Assembly (NCBI GenBank): GCA_948099385.1 | Contig: CANUEZ040000180.1 | Location: 3,321,501 to 3,385,500, forward strand | Length of the DNA: 64,000 nt | DNA from: Fasciola hepatica | Taxonomy: Eukaryota > Platyhelminthes > Trematoda > Plagiorchiida > Fasciolidae | Direction of reading: 5' to 3' | Shown here: positions 46,860 to 59,640 of the stretch, in pieces | Numbering within the stretch: the stretch's first letter is position 1 | How the letters are laid out: each line of letters opens with the position of its first letter | The notes under the pieces: generated by a model | The model's input: only the letters and a program-made list of their open reading frames with translations | Database searches by the model: none | What the model was told of the DNA's origin: nothing | Program-made: the position numbers and the translations under genes

Positions 46860-49453
46860 CCTTGTTGTCTGCCCATGATAAATGGCTACTGGGATCAATG
46901 TTTCTACAGCCTAACGTAAAACAATTGTCTTTCATCATTATTTTGTACAATCCCAACGCAAATTCCAGAAACACACTGAGGAAAACCCTCTGGCTTATCG
47001 ATCTTATTTCTAGAAGAATCGAGCATAGTTCACAAAAACATCAGTTATTTTTTAACTTGATTCACGAATTACGGACACTGTACTATCAGGGGCCACGTGG
47101 GTTTGATACTTGATTCAACATGTGCGAAAGATGCTTTCTCTCTGCACACCATCAGGGTTTCACCGGAAAATGAGTGATGGGTATTCTGTGGTTCAGTAAA
47201 CATCATTCACGGTCTAAGCTTGATAACTTGGGTGAGGATATTGGTCAAACTGTAGATTTGTTTGCGTAATTTTTTCGTTTGAATAAACCACAATGCAAAC
47301 AGTTTTCCGAAAGAAATTATCAAAGCAACACTGTATGCTATATGTTACCGTTATTCCTTTAACATTCTATTCACTAAAGTTAGAAAAACATGTGGGTAGA
47401 CACACGAAGCCGGTGATCTTTTGAATACGATGTACTATGCACGAGAATGTGAATATTCGTGTGAGGCGAACATGTCTGCGCTTCTATGCTATAGTCTTAA
47501 GACCATAATCAACTTTGCAGTTATGGTTTTGTTCATCTCCGTTTCGACAGGCCGAAGTTGTGCAAGTTGAAAACGAAATTTCGATTTCACCAAGTTTGTT
47601 TGCATTCAATAACATCTGGCTTCTTACGCAGCAAAACATTTTGTCGGTAGCCGTGAATATATTCTTCAGCGTTTTTTTGTTTGTTGGGGCAGAACCTTTG
47701 AGTAGAACAACTATATCGAAGGATTCTATTTCGCACTTTGCCTTGCAAATGAACTCTTCGATGAAAAATGTCACTCAAATTTTTAAATACCATAGATAAA
47801 GTTGAGCTCGTTGGCCAATCTGCTATTCATCCGAAACAGGTCATCAGATGAACGATAAAAGGAAATGATACATATTTACCTGGGAGTTATGTGAAAGATC
47901 AGTGTAACATGGAACGTTTGGATTACCGTTGATGATACAGAAAATGAATTATTGGCTGATATATGAACTGAATTTACCGTGGATGAGTCAAAGTAGTTTG
48001 GCTACTTGAGGGTCTGAGAGAATTGTATGTGAATCAGAAACCAAATACGAAGAAATACAATTCTAAAACCTTCAGTGTTCTCCTGACTCGGTTTGCACTA
48101 GAACAGTCCCTTTGTCGGGCTTTAATTACTTGTTATAAACTGCAGTGAAATTACCAGCCCGAGCACAATTTCATTCTTCCCCGTATACTATTGATCTCGA
48201 TTCAGTGTGAAACCAGGTAGGTTAAGTTACCAATTCAGAGTTGCGATTACCCGTTCGACAAACACTCGTCAAACGAAAATAATCATTCGTGATTTCAGTA
48301 CGATCTAGTTCTGACCTTTCCATATCTGTGGCAAATAGTCAATGGCGGAATTTCGAACGTTTTTACTTCTGGCAGTCTTCACTTCAACCACCATTTGCAA
48401 GTGAACTTTTCTCCTTGAAACATTGCGTAAAACGAAATTACTACCCTTTTATGATAACCAAAACACTTTAGCAACAGCAGCTTATATTTATTTTCGGAAA
48501 TAAAAAGTGTGGAAGAGCAGATTGCCATGGGTAATACTTCGAATTGTGCCAAATGAGTGAGAGGAAGTGGTCTATTTCTCAACTGTTCCAACTCTTCACT
48601 GTATATCATATAGCTTTCCCCAGTGATCCTTCTACTTTTAACCTCGCAGTGACGGGAAACACTGACTTTCACTAGTCATCTGATGCTGCCAGCTGCACGC
48701 GCAAACTATGATGCCTTCTTCTTCAAATTCCGAAGTTTAAGCGATTACCAGTTGAACCTACGGCTAGACCATCCCTTGCCAGTTTTGCTTTATTTCCAGT
48801 GGAGAAAAGATATTAAAGTAACATTTCTCGCGGTATTCTTTGGTGCTGTCGTGTCTCATCGATCCCGTTTAGTGAACTAAATAACGAAGTATGTTTGTGA
48901 CACATGAATGCATGTGTAAATTATCAATTATCCAACTCACCTTCTTTCTATGAGGATCTTTCAGAATTCCGCTTATGCTCCGGAACTTGCTCTTCATACC
49001 GTCTTACTCCAAAAATAATAACTTTGTATAATAATTCTCAGGTCCGGTAACTCGGTGGTCAACAAATTTCCGGTCGCTGACGAGCTGAGTGGAAAACTTC
49101 TGTAGAGTATTTTCCAATATTTCACAGATAAACACCATAGTTTAAGAACCTTGTGCATTGGTCCAGGATCCATTCATCACCGATGAAATAATTCGGTGTG
49201 AAAATATAAAGTATACTATTCATTCTGCAAAGCAATATAACTAAAAATCCATAGAATCTTCGCTTGGATGTACGAACTTGAAAGTGTGCTTATCGAAAAA
49301 ACATTCGCTGTTAAACCTTGGAGAGATTCATGCCAAATGCTCTTACAAAAACTTAGGCATCATGGCAAACTTTCATTGGCAAACTCCTTAAGCAAGTCTC
49401 TTTTCTATTCCAATACGAGTCTGATGGAACTTTTCAAGCAGTTGACCTGCTGA
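46860..49453 (+). CDS. Cluster of candidate exons, unknown gene
   Basis: Five plus-strand frames with plausible acceptors lie within 2.6 kb. From 46860 (TTATCCAG): KWLLGSMFLQPNVKQLS and RKTLWLIDLISRRIEHS. From 47521 (CAACTTTGCAG): RQAEVVQVENEISISPS with a hydrophobic run ILSVAVNIFFSVFLFVG. From 48299 (CGTGATTTCAG): NSQWRNFERFYFWQSS. About 48672-48880: YDAFFFKFRSLSDYQLNLRL. From 49255 (AATCCATAG): YELESVLIEKTFAVKPWRD. A donor at CCA-GTGGAG could join the fourth to the fifth in phase 2; the other junctions are unresolved. The second frame is also open on the minus strand (47484-47774). No family is recognised. This may be one gene or several. Confidence 0.3.
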
Positions 49454-49479
49454 TGAATAAAATTTGCATATGCCCACAA

Positions 49480-50790
49480 CTGCAAAATTAACCAAATAGA
49501 ATAACGCTTTTTCTCACTCAGGACTGAACCTTATGAACAGTAGATCTCATCAATCGGCTCACGGTTTCGCTTGTTGTGACAGTACCGAGTGGTTAGATAT
49601 TTTGACCACCTGTACCATACACTTCATCTTTAGAAAAACCCATGGATTCGCGAAGAGAGACTAATGAGTTCACGAAATCAACACCACATGCAGTGGGTTG
49701 CTTTAGATACTCGGCAAAATAACAGTTTTAACCTTTGCTGACCTCAAAGATTGCAATCGTTTCCACTTGTACATAACACGTTGATTGCAACAGCAATTCA
49801 GTACATTGTGAGAAATTCCCACGCAGTTTCCTTTTCTCACTCACGTGGCCCTGATCAGCTCGTTATCCGGCCCTTCCCAACCAATTCAACCTACACGTCT
49901 TCCCTTCCTTTCACATGTTGAACCCGGTTACCTTGCCTCGGTTCACCTACTGTCCTCTTATGAGTGTACTTTTGCAGTAGACCGATTTTCCATTGCCATC
50001 AATCCAGGGGCCTACGACTTTCAAGTTTTGTGCGTCATACGTGCCCGACCTTGTGTGTCCGTTCCTTGTCCACTTTCTCACTCACACCACACGAGTGACC
50101 TTTGTTATTTCCTTCCAGGGTGGAGATCACTCCACGCCTGCTTGAGGGTCCAGGTCAAGCGTGTGTGTGGTTCTCTTGCTCCTTATCTGATCTAAGTTCA
50201 TGGCCATATCTATCTCTCCCTCTCATATACATCTCCCACTCTTTCCCTGATTGGTCGATTATTCTTCCCATAAAAGATGGCTTTAACCCTAATCCAATGG
50301 CTCGACTCCGTATTGCTCGGCATACGTTTCCAGACAGACCCTTCAGACTATTTGAAGTCTATTCCCGGACCCTTGAGATTGGATTGCCCCACAAATTGAG
50401 GTATGTTGCTTGTACTTGTAATGATTGTTCTCTGAAGTTCACTTAGTCCACTGACTCGCCTTGTTCGATTTGAGTTTCGGATTCGTGTTCTATGAGTCAC
50501 TCATTCACTGGACATCGGTTCAGTTACACTGATCATGAGTCAAAAACGGACGTGACTCACAACCAAGTGAGCAACGGAAAATAGCAGTCGGACAGATCAA
50601 CACAGCGTAACTATATAAAGAGCCCACCAGGCAGCAAGTCAGTGAAAGTGTACATAATGTGGTCGTGGTCATGGTGCACTCGTCAATCAAGAAACTCTCT
50701 GAATGATAATGGATTATAAATTTATTCACAGAATATGAAACTGTTTTGGTTGGAACATAATAAATATTTCCACCAAGGAATACAAGGAAT
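49480..50790. other. No supported gene; pyrimidine-rich stretch 49830-50450
   Basis: About 600 bases are markedly C/T-rich on the plus strand and carry CATAAAAG near 50272, which could be a promoter inside an LTR-like repeat. Terminal repeats and a primer-binding site could not be found, so it is left unassigned. Frames at 49845-50195 and 50102-50446 are by-products of this composition. Confidence 0.3.
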
Positions 50791-53700
50791 TTGTATATCT
50801 TCATTATCATCGTCATCATCATCATCATCATCATCGTGATCGTACGGTGTGAAGCTTTTGAGCAAGCCCCACCGACCACTGCATTTTTCACTGTGTTGCA
50901 CGTTAAATTAGGAAGTATGAGTATAAAAGATGACCAGGGAGTGGGTCTACACGGTTGGGAAAATAAAAAAATCCTAGCCGACAACACACAGAATGCATCG
51001 TCTAATTGTACAAACGCATATCGATCAATCATTCTGATTTGACCGAAATTGACAACACGAGCACCACGGTTCGCGGTTCGATGCCATCTTCTCCAGTGTC
51101 TCCAGCCAGCTGGTTGACGAATCTTTTGGAGCCCAACCACGAAAGCGTGAGGCACCTACTTTACCTAAGTACGCTGTACATTTTCTCATTTCCCCTTCCA
51201 AAGTCACCTGTTACCCTCCACGCGGTTTCCACCACTCCTGATGGGGAACGGAATATAGGGCACGGTACGGTAGACGTGTGTTTGCCATACGTAAAATGTG
51301 CCCTAACTAACAAAGCCTACTAAGAATGTAATTCAGAGTATTAATGTAAAAGAACAAAACTGAATGTTGAATCTTTTTCCGTTGCATGTGTGCTGTACTG
51401 ACCTGAGGAAAGGTACCGAAAAGACAAATATGTTTTCGCCATGTTACGTTTTCTGAATTCAGATTATGGGAATATTTCACGAAGCCTTTTGGGCTGGACA
51501 AACTGTGATAGAATACTTCCAGAACTGGTACCCAATACTCGGTGTCTGACCTCAGTATTGCTTACTCGGTCATTCCATCCATCTCAGCGATAGTACGCAA
51601 GGATATGTGGTAGAAAACCTGAAGACGATGAATATCTTCTGCACACAGACCCCAAGTCTCGCAAGTATATAACAACACTAGATGCAGTGCGGCACAATAC
51701 ACACCACCCTTCAACTTCAGTGAAATATCTGGTCACCGCCACAAGTATCTCAGTCCAGCTTACGCCGCTGAAGCTATAGATATGCGCGTGTTCACATCTA
51801 CTGCCATGCTTCCATCCGTCGTCACGGTGATACAAAAGAAACTAAGGCGGTCAGCCAATGCTAGTTCCTCCCCATCGAGTATCAAGCTCAGAATCATAGA
51901 CTTCCAGTCTTGCAACATCACTTTACACTTTGGAGGTGCAAATCGCATGCCAAATGGAGCTACAGATCTCGCAAGTCTATCTAGTGCACGCTGAGAATAT
52001 TCGGTGCATTCGAATGAACAGACAACGTCGTCCGCATAATCTAGGTCACAAAACGTTTCACTTTTGCCTAGTTCGATGCCCACATCCTGGAGATCTGCTT
52101 TGTTTTATCTATGACGAAGTTAAACAAGAATGAACAAATTGGACATCCCTGTCGATTATCGCTCGTCGTTTCGAACCAGTTGCATAGTTCGTCGTAAACC
52201 CTTAAGCGGGCAGAGGTATGAGTACGAAATTCTGGGACATGCCTTTCCAGTGAAGCCCAGTGAATAGAGCCGTCCGTTCAATTGAATCAAAGGTGGCTCT
52301 CAAGTAGAGGAAAACTATTATTGTCGGTCGACGGTGTGCATGACGCACCTCCAGTAATTGACGAACAATGAAAGTCTGGTAGATGCATCCTCGACCTGGA
52401 TGGAATCCGGCCTGCTGTTTGCGAGCGTTCCTCTCGCGAGCTGGGCATCAAAATCGAGGCTACTAACTTGGTGAAAATTGGGATTAATCTAATCCCACAA
52501 TGACCACTAAAGTCATTGCGTATTTCTTTCTTGAAGATGGTTATAATCAGTGACTCATTCCATAATAGCAGGGTAAAATCCTCCTTCTGAAAGGTCACGG
52601 ATAAATGTGGTATGTAATTTATTAATGCATCTCCACTCATTTTAAACATATTGGAGCAAGTCCATCAGGACCGGTAGCTTTCCTTCGCCTTATTAATCAC
52701 ATGCGTGACTCTTCCTCTGCTTCCGATGAGGTTTCAAGTGATACACGTCAAGGAATCGCAGTTGTTGACGCTGGAGTAACCATATTAGCTCGCAGCCAGC
52801 ATAAATGTTCCTCGAAGTATTCGGCCCAACGGCTCAGCCTTTGCTCTTTGCTATGAACAGATTCTCCATTTCTGTCACATATAGTTTCACTGACCGGGGT
52901 TCGCTATCCACATGTGTTGCGAATAGCTTTCAGCAGGTTTTGACTGTTGCCTGAAGCAGCTGCCATTTCCATTTCTTCGGCTACCTTGATTCAACAATTT
53001 TCGTGATCATTCTTAAGGTTTTTCATAACTTCCCTTTTTAGCTTTCTTCATATATTTTCATCTCCTTACTGTTCGGGAGCTGACGATTATACTCTATTAG
53101 CCTGTTCGGATCTAGGATCACAGGCAAAAACTGCTGCCGCGTATATTGGCTGCTGAATATGGGCCCAATGCTCGTCCGCATTACTGTCGGTCGTGCATTC
53201 CAGCTCATGTGCTCGCTTTTGTTCAAAATTGGTGCAAACTTCTGGATCAGACAAACGTTGCACGGCTAACGGGTTTGTGATTTATGTTGATGACCAAAGA
53301 GCTGGTGCAATAATCGCATTGAAAGTAATGCAGACTCAGACTCCACGTACATGGACCAGTAAGGTCTACAGTTCTAAACAGAACTGGACCACCGGTAGCT
53401 TACAGCGATTTGATCAATTTGACTCAAAGTGCCTGTAGATTTAGCCCACCATGTCGCTGTGAGACGCTAGCTGTGTCAGAAATTCGTACAAGATAGGAAT
53501 GACGGACTGTCTGCACAAAACTAGAGAAGCCTATCCCCGTTATGTGTGCGCTGAACGGGTAAAGCACAGTGCCCACCTAATCAAGCTTCCTACGCACTAA
53601 GTTTGCCAACATGTGCATTAAAATCACCGGCTAGCACTAAAATGTCAACAACATTGCTACTGCACAACTATCCTTCTGAAGGCCAGCTGACCCCCGGAGT

Positions 53701-54230
53701 CTAACTGTACATAAACGATTCCTAACTGGGATCCTGTGTAGAAGAACAGCCTCAGCTTTGACATCTGAGACTATTCCTACAACACCCTGACCTAAAGTTC
53801 TAGCTGCTCCATCTCCTGAAGTGCGCATAAAACACCCCGATGATATTCCAGGAGTAGTTCATTGAATTGCACTGCTCCAATCCTGGATACGCGTTTCACT
53901 TACGCAGCAGATATCAATCTTCAGAGAATCTATTGTGAGGACTAGGCACGCCTGCTGACCAGCCTGCATCAGGGTACGCACGTTAGGAGAGTCCAGATTC
54001 AGAGGTTGCCGAGGCTTCAGAAAGTGTGAGCCGTGAGACTGAGGATTATTCCCGACACTCCTCGACAATGAACCGTTGCGAGTATCGAGCATGTTATCAG
54101 TGGCAGCATAATGAAAGGATAGAGGGTCAAAGAAAGGTGGTTGGGGACAGAAGGCAAACGTTGAATAAAAGAGAGAGATACTTAGGGAAAAGCATATGTT
54201 GACATCAGTGGCTGAATTAGATAACATATC
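50790..54230 (-). mobile_element. CR1-like LINE, near full length but broken
   Basis: Minus-strand order from 54227 down is that of a CR1-type element. The endonuclease begins SPNVRTLMQAGQQACLV and CCVSETRIQD (about 53990-53885), continues NRLCTVRLRGSAGL (about 53720), and shows the diagnostic LAGDFNAHVGKLSA near 53620-53585. A linker follows, then the reverse transcriptase: ESLIITIFKKEIRNDFSGH and GIRLIPIFTKLVASIL (about 52560-52460), the YADD centre as CDLDYADDVVCSFE with GMRFAPPKCKVMLQDW (52040-51900), and the C-terminal block with GWAPKDSSTSWLETL near 51140-51090. The 3' end carries a trinucleotide run at about 50808-50836. Many frame changes and stops show it is inactive. It shares 3' sequence and tail structure with the copy at 19790-21660. 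Confidence 0.85.
50808..50836. repeat. (CAT)n microsatellite at LINE 3' end
   Basis: Trinucleotide run (ATCATCATC) at the same place relative to the LINE coding end as the run at 19801-19828. Confidence 0.85.
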
Positions 54231-55130
54231 TGTGGTTCGTCAGGTGGGTTCGCCGTGTTGTTGCATGGTGTGGGGGAACCGAGGCTGGCACCACAAGACT
54301 GCACGAAGGGGGCCGAGATCCTCACGATTGATTTACTGGTTCAGAAAGGCTTTCAATCGAGAGGGAAAAAAGTTTTGGGAATCCATAGCTGGGAATTCAG
54401 ACACAGAATGTGCAAAACTTTAGGGTATATCAGTGCCACCGAAGCGTGAGAAATAGTTCACAGAGTTTGAATGTTCAATACGATACTCACGAGTAGGCTG
54501 TCGAATAATAAGAATAATCAAAAATCACAAATGGTAATTAGCTGGTAATTATCTGTAGGTGTTCCAGGTCTTTTCGCAAAAAATAATAGTCCACATCCGT
54601 CACTTTTCTCACTTCGATTTAGTCATCTCCTAAATTCATTCACCAAACGGCCCCTTGAACATCACCGTTGCAGTCGATTAAATCTATTCTAGACAGTTAC
54701 ACGCATTCCGGTTAACCGTAACTGGTTCGCTTATGATACTCCCTCGCGCTGTGGTGCATTAGGGTTTTACACGGACAGTTACATGTTAAATGAGTTCAGT
54801 CGACTAGCATGACCTAATCGATGCTTTAGTATGCCGCAGTACCACCATTGGGCTTGGCTGTTTTAGCGGTCTAACTGCGCGACTAATCGACACGAATTTG
54901 GTCCTGATATCTCATTGTGGTGGGGATTATTTGAAGGCTTATCGTTACGAGATGTTTCAAGCACATGCCACGTTGTCCTCTTTGTTCCAAAAATGAGCAA
55001 ATGGGTACTGCTGCTGACCACAAACAATGCAACCGTTTCCACCGGCCAAACAATCACTAAGTGACAGATACTCTCACTAGCACTGAACAAACGATACCAT
55101 TGCACATCTCACTTATCATATTTAAAATGC
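54231..55130. other. No recognisable gene
   Basis: A minus-strand frame at 54863-55105 lies where a gypsy protease region would follow the Gag piece, but shows no protease motif. Confidence 0.35.
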
Positions 55131-55137
55131 GTTTTGT

Positions 55138-55795
55138 TCATGGGTCTTTAGCATCCTCGTTTCCCTGACTGGCTGGGGCTAAGACACAAGACGGAGTGCA
55201 ATAACGCGCCTTTGAACGATACTGCTGATGATACCAACAAAGAGAGTCATTTGATGTTGGCTGAACCGGAATTCTTATACGGTTTCTATTGGAAGATCTG
55301 TTTGGGCGACTCTGTCTGTTAGGTGACGCCGGGGTTGGGTGTCCAACTGAAGACACACTGAGTAACTCGACCCTTTTTAAAAGATCGTGCACAGTGGCTG
55401 CTAACGAGGCAATGTCAAACTCAGTTTGTGAGGAAATCGCCTGACTGAGCTTTGGCTCGTGAGTTTCTAAAATTTTGTCGGTTGTCTCGGCAAGCTTTTC
55501 AAGAAGTTTCTCTGTGGACACACAAAGAACCTTCTGCATGTCGCTGGAAAGGCGTTGGAGCCAAATCTCTTTCAGGAGACTATTATCTATCTTAGTAGTT
55601 CCTAAAAGAGTCCGCATGTGCCGAAGCAACTGCGAGGGTTTACAATCTCCGAGCTCGGTGTCTGCAAACAAGCGGATAATTTGCTGTTTGTCAGGCATAC
55701 CAATCTGGCTAATGACCTCGGCTTTGATACTTCGATACGTCTTGCACTTCCTCGAGGATGCATGGAAGAAGTACTGAGATCACGTAATGAAACCT
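55138..55795 (-). mobile_element. Ty3/gypsy Gag fragment, CsRn1-like
   Basis: The minus-strand frame from about 55795 reads RKCKTYRSIKAEVISQIGM, then LFADTELGDCKPSQLLRHMR, LLKEIWLQRLSSDMQKVL and LAETTDKILE. These blocks are typical of flatworm gypsy Gag proteins. It ends with CWYHQQYRSKARYCTPSC (about 55235-55180), a C-x2-H-x9-C-x3-C motif like the unusual Gag motif of the CsRn1 clade instead of a standard CCHC zinc knuckle. A stop follows at 55138. No protease, reverse transcriptase or integrase is seen nearby, so only the Gag part remains. Confidence 0.75.
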
Positions 55796-55799
55796 GCTA

Positions 55800-57178
55800 C
55801 TTTCTGTAATCATATTACGCGGCACATACGTTGATACTAAACTGCTACTGAACAGTGCGAAAAAACGGCAAGTGCAATAACCTCGGTGTCAAATCTTAGG
55901 GTCGCTGATATTGCAAGTGGTATATTGAAATAAAATTACTCAAAAGGGAAAGAAACCGATGCAACGGGAAAATGCAAAAAGGTGGTTAAAAATATTCAGT
56001 TACCACCGACCAAAATTGAGAAAATGATATACCGGTACTCAAGGATCTACAAAAAACCAGTAAAGACGAAGGGTTTACCAATTTAGTAATTCGGATACCA
56101 GCAACTAACTAGATCCCGCGAATGGCCTATGGAACGGACAACATGCCTAAAGTTCCGATGCGTGCCAAAAGACGGTAAAAGTCGATGGAATGGGTGGAGG
56201 ACGTTTTGTATTGGAACAATGTCGTTCACGTTTACGTTTGGGAGCGACGCCGGACGCGATACCAGCTAAAGGTTCAACCGTCCGCAAGCAGAGCAGTCAA
56301 GAATGTGTTTTTCAATTGGCGGAAACCACTTGTTTTTAGAAAACCACAACACATCGCGTTTCGGAAATTATTCGAACGGGCTCGCAGAAAATCGGCATAT
56401 TTTTTTTCGTTGTGAATCATGTGCAGGTGTTAGGCTCATACTGCAGCAAATAAAACAATCGAGAATAATTGTGACACACGGATGTAAAATACGGAGGCTT
56501 CACGGGAAAAACTATTTGATTTAGAGGGACTTTGTAAGCTGTTTGGTTATGGGCACAAATTAAGTCACTACCACACGACCACAAAACAGCACTGGTGAAC
56601 TTGTGCACAAAAACAAATCATCGAGTGAGAATATGACTTACCGTAGAATGGTTTCCAGAGGGAGTTAAGGATATTTTGAAAATCGTGTTGAATTTAAAAC
56701 CAACTGCTTGAGCTGATCTGCAGGATGGATCTTTAACCACACTCATGTGGATAGCAAGGTTTTTTCGCGGAAATAATAGTTTATGTCTTTCTGTGCCTTG
56801 TTATTATTAATACTATTACTATTACATTACTATTAGGTAAAATATTATTTGCCACATTTGGGACGTAAATACAAAGTGAAATCCTCTGTTGTATGTGCAA
56901 ATTAGTAGGCTTTTTTGAATGCCTATTTATTCCATCCATTATTCTGTTTACCGATCTCCAATGACAAAGAACGCGCTTGATTAGATATTCAATAGCACAG
57001 CATTGCTGGAAAATTTGGTGGTTGGCCAACGGTTTGTTTACCACGGATAATCTTTCAGAATACTGGTTTGAAGGCTAGTTGTGACTTGTTACTATTTTTG
57101 GAGTTTGGTTTTTGTGAGTAACTGGACAAGTGAATGCCTAGTTGGCGCAAAAGAATCTTCCCCGGGGACCAGGCGCAA
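55800..57178. other. No recognisable gene
   Basis: Short frames at 56185-56524 (plus) and 56781-57044 (minus) show no motif or splice context. Confidence 0.3.
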
Positions 57179-57480
57179 CTAAAATTGACCACATGATGCA
57201 GGGTCGAGAGTTGCATTGTCCCTTCTTTTTATATTCATACCTGTACTGGTAACTTCTAACTTCTTCTCTGAGGTAATCCGAAAAATGCCATTTTCACTTC
57301 GTGAAAGCCTCTCACATATCTGGTGCATTCGAGATCCGATAACGATTCCGCTCCCGGGCAGAGGATTAATACCTCCCATGGGGTAGTAGGCACTGTTATA
57401 CAAAATGTGGGCTGCAGTCGCCCCGAGCCTCTGTTCTTTTTCGTTTCCGCAAAACTGCAGTCTGCTCAAGTTCGTCAGAA
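57179..57480 (-). repeat. Dispersed repeat with an open minus-strand frame
   Basis: The minus strand is open for 96 codons: LGATAAHILYNSAYYPMGGI, LPGSGIVIGSRMHQICERLS, then ENGIFRITSEKK. The degenerate partner at 16440-16690 preserves IVIGSRMHQ but has a stop. Presence at two places with partly kept protein sequence suggests a mobile element with an unknown coding region, or a duplicated exon. The spacing (about 40.8 kb) does not fit the main duplication. Confidence 0.45.
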
Positions 57481-58915
57481 GACTTTAGGGATGGAAGTAA
57501 TCGCAAATATATAATTCTCTGGAGCATTTTCGACAGGTAGTGGACAGTCATACTTTCGTCATTCTCACAGACTACAAATCATTGGTTTGACTTTCAATAA
57601 TGCCACATAAGACGATACCACCCGAGGGGAATACAACATTTGAAACTTAATTCCCAATTCCCATGGACATGCCTTGCATTTCGAGATCCAATGTTGTTAC
57701 TGTTATTACCGGAGACGATTTGCATCAGTTTTCGGCTGCTCCACAGGGTTTATTGTGTATGACATCCGCGGACCGCACAGAAGAGGAGTTTTACCGACTT
57801 CATTCATATTCACGTTTTTGAGTTGTTGAATACCCATTTTTCACAAAGAATCGTGTCATTGGGTTTTACAACAAACAATCATAGTTTCTTCAAACCTCAT
57901 GATTTTCGGCACATTATTTCCGAATTTTTCCACTATAATTCCTATTCCGATTTCCTACGTTCCGTGAAATTAGTCCCCAATTATCCGATTTGACAAGTTG
58001 ATACTTTGGGCCTATACAGTTCCCATGAAGGACATATGTTGAATATTTCCACCGTTATCTGACTTCGTCTGCCATTACTTCCCAAATAAGTGGAGGCATT
58101 TTCAGTGACACTAATCGGCATTTGCAACACGACTAAGGAAAATATGCGCAGCACCCGACCGCCCTTGAGTATGACAATACCTTGTGCGTGCCAGGAGATG
58201 TTAATTTACAATACAGCTCTCGACTTACACCCTGCTTTCTGTGTATTGCACTGGACAAACCAGATGCGCGAATTTCAATCAACAAATAATCCCTGTTCAA
58301 CACAAACCGACCATGAGTTGCCATCATGCTCATCTGCTTCTCTTTGCGTAACCTCCGATCACCATTTGCGGCTCGTAACGTATTATCAAACTTTACGATA
58401 AGCATTTTACCACTGACTGCACTGACACCACGGTTTTATCATCAATAATCCTACTGAGGTATCCTATGTTGGATCCATATCGTTACCAGATATCAATAAT
58501 TCTGCTCACGAACCACGAAGATATGAACATTCTCATTCTTCAGGGCAGACAACATTGTCGATGTCTAAGCCACTTCTTTTATACTCAACAAAACTACAAC
58601 ATCCACGAGAAGGTCCGGGGGCACCAAAACCCCAAAACGGTGGACTGTTTTGGACAGAACTATTCATATCCCTTGACATTGTCAAACCTGAGGGCACTGA
58701 ACACTACCCTCATATCTGTCAAATTTGGGTCTCATCATTGAAAATGATGTAGAGAGAGTTCTACGGCATTTGTAAATCTTATTCATACTACCATATTCCT
58801 TTCTTTCTGTTTTGCACAACGTGTTGCTATTTTGCGGAAAAAACACAGACTTCGTGGTTTTATTATTGAATTATGGTTAAGTGAGCCGACATTTCTGAGC
58901 AGAAATCATTTTTTG
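57481..58915. other. No recognisable gene
   Basis: Frames at 58090-58401 (plus) and 58133-58405 (minus) overlap each other, and neither is supported. Confidence 0.3.
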
Positions 58916-59197
58916 TTATTTTCCTGATCCGGCCACCACAATATTTGTCATTTTGGTTAGGCCGTTGACACAGTTCAATTGATTAAGAATGCGATTGTGT
59001 GTGTTCGTGGCATGACCTGTAAACACAGTAAAGTAGCATTCTTTTTGACATAAGATGAAGCTGTTGCAACTTCGAGTTAAATCACTCATCGCACCGCTCG
59101 ATGAATGCAGATAACTAATTTTGTCGGTAGCGGTCACTGACAAATCCATAAAAGATCTGTCCTCCTTCATGACTCGTATTCGTAGAGCCGAATCCAT
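58916..59197 (-). CDS. Unassigned minus-strand frame, 93 residues
   Basis: An ATG at 59197 opens a frame ending at TAA near 58916. It reads ALRIRVMKEDRSFMDLSV, then SYLHSSSGAMSDLTRSCN and NCVNGLTKMTNIVVAGSGK. It looks protein-like but has no signal peptide or recognised domain. It lies 1.3 kb upstream of lectin-like gene B, pointing away from it. The corresponding place upstream of gene A shows no similar frame. Confidence 0.3.
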   Translation of the reverse strand: MDSALRIRVMKEDRSFMDLSVTATDKISYLHSSSGAMSDLTRSCNSFILCQKECYFTVFTGHATNTHNRILNQLNCVNGLTKMTNIVVAGSGK

Positions 59198-59559
59198 GAC
59201 AGGTGGATAGATTTCCCGTCGATATGTGCAGCAGTCAGTCCGAGAATCTCATTGGGATGAAATGTTTGGTGCATTCTGTAATAAAACACGAGTCAAAATT
59301 TGGGTGGACAGTTCGTAAAAAAACCAGCTTTTTCAACGAAACACGTATTCATTAGACAAGCATACCGATCGACGGTTTCTCGAAAACCTGTTGTTGATTT
59401 ATCACGCGAATCTCATTTCAAGATATTCAAACGGCATTTGCTGCCATCGCATTCATATTGTCACCGCTCGTATTCCCCATAAAGGCAGCATCCAAATAGT
59501 AGCGATCGTCTTCTTGAAATACTAAACTATTATTACAAAGTTGGAAGGAAATAGAGTTG

Positions 59560-59640
59560 ACATATGTAGTATGGTATTGGGTCTGGAAGACAGGATAAAA
59601 CTCCCGAGATGATAAACGACCGGTTTCGTGCAGCGAAGTT
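59560..59640 (-). repeat. Hammerhead-type repeat, partial core
   Basis: On the minus strand it keeps CACGAAACCGGTCGT, the 3' half of the ribozyme core with the GTC cleavage site, and the downstream TATCCTGTCTTCCAGA. The CTGATGA half and stem II are lost, so it cannot cleave. Confidence 0.6.

Noticed and set aside
47484..47774. Minus-strand cysteine-containing frame of 96 codons
   Set aside because: The plus strand of the same interval is also open and has a better splice acceptor, so the minus frame is probably its shadow. This is not settled.
49820..50530. Possible solo LTR (pyrimidine-rich, CATAAAAG, then TTACA near 50525)
   Set aside because: No matching second terminal repeat, target-site duplication or primer-binding site was found.
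50520..51155. 211-codon minus-strand frame, the longest apart from the lectin genes and the Penelope-like element
   Set aside because: It crosses the LINE 3' end and its trinucleotide run (a methionine tract) in the wrong frame. The real LINE remnant is in another frame (51025-51207).
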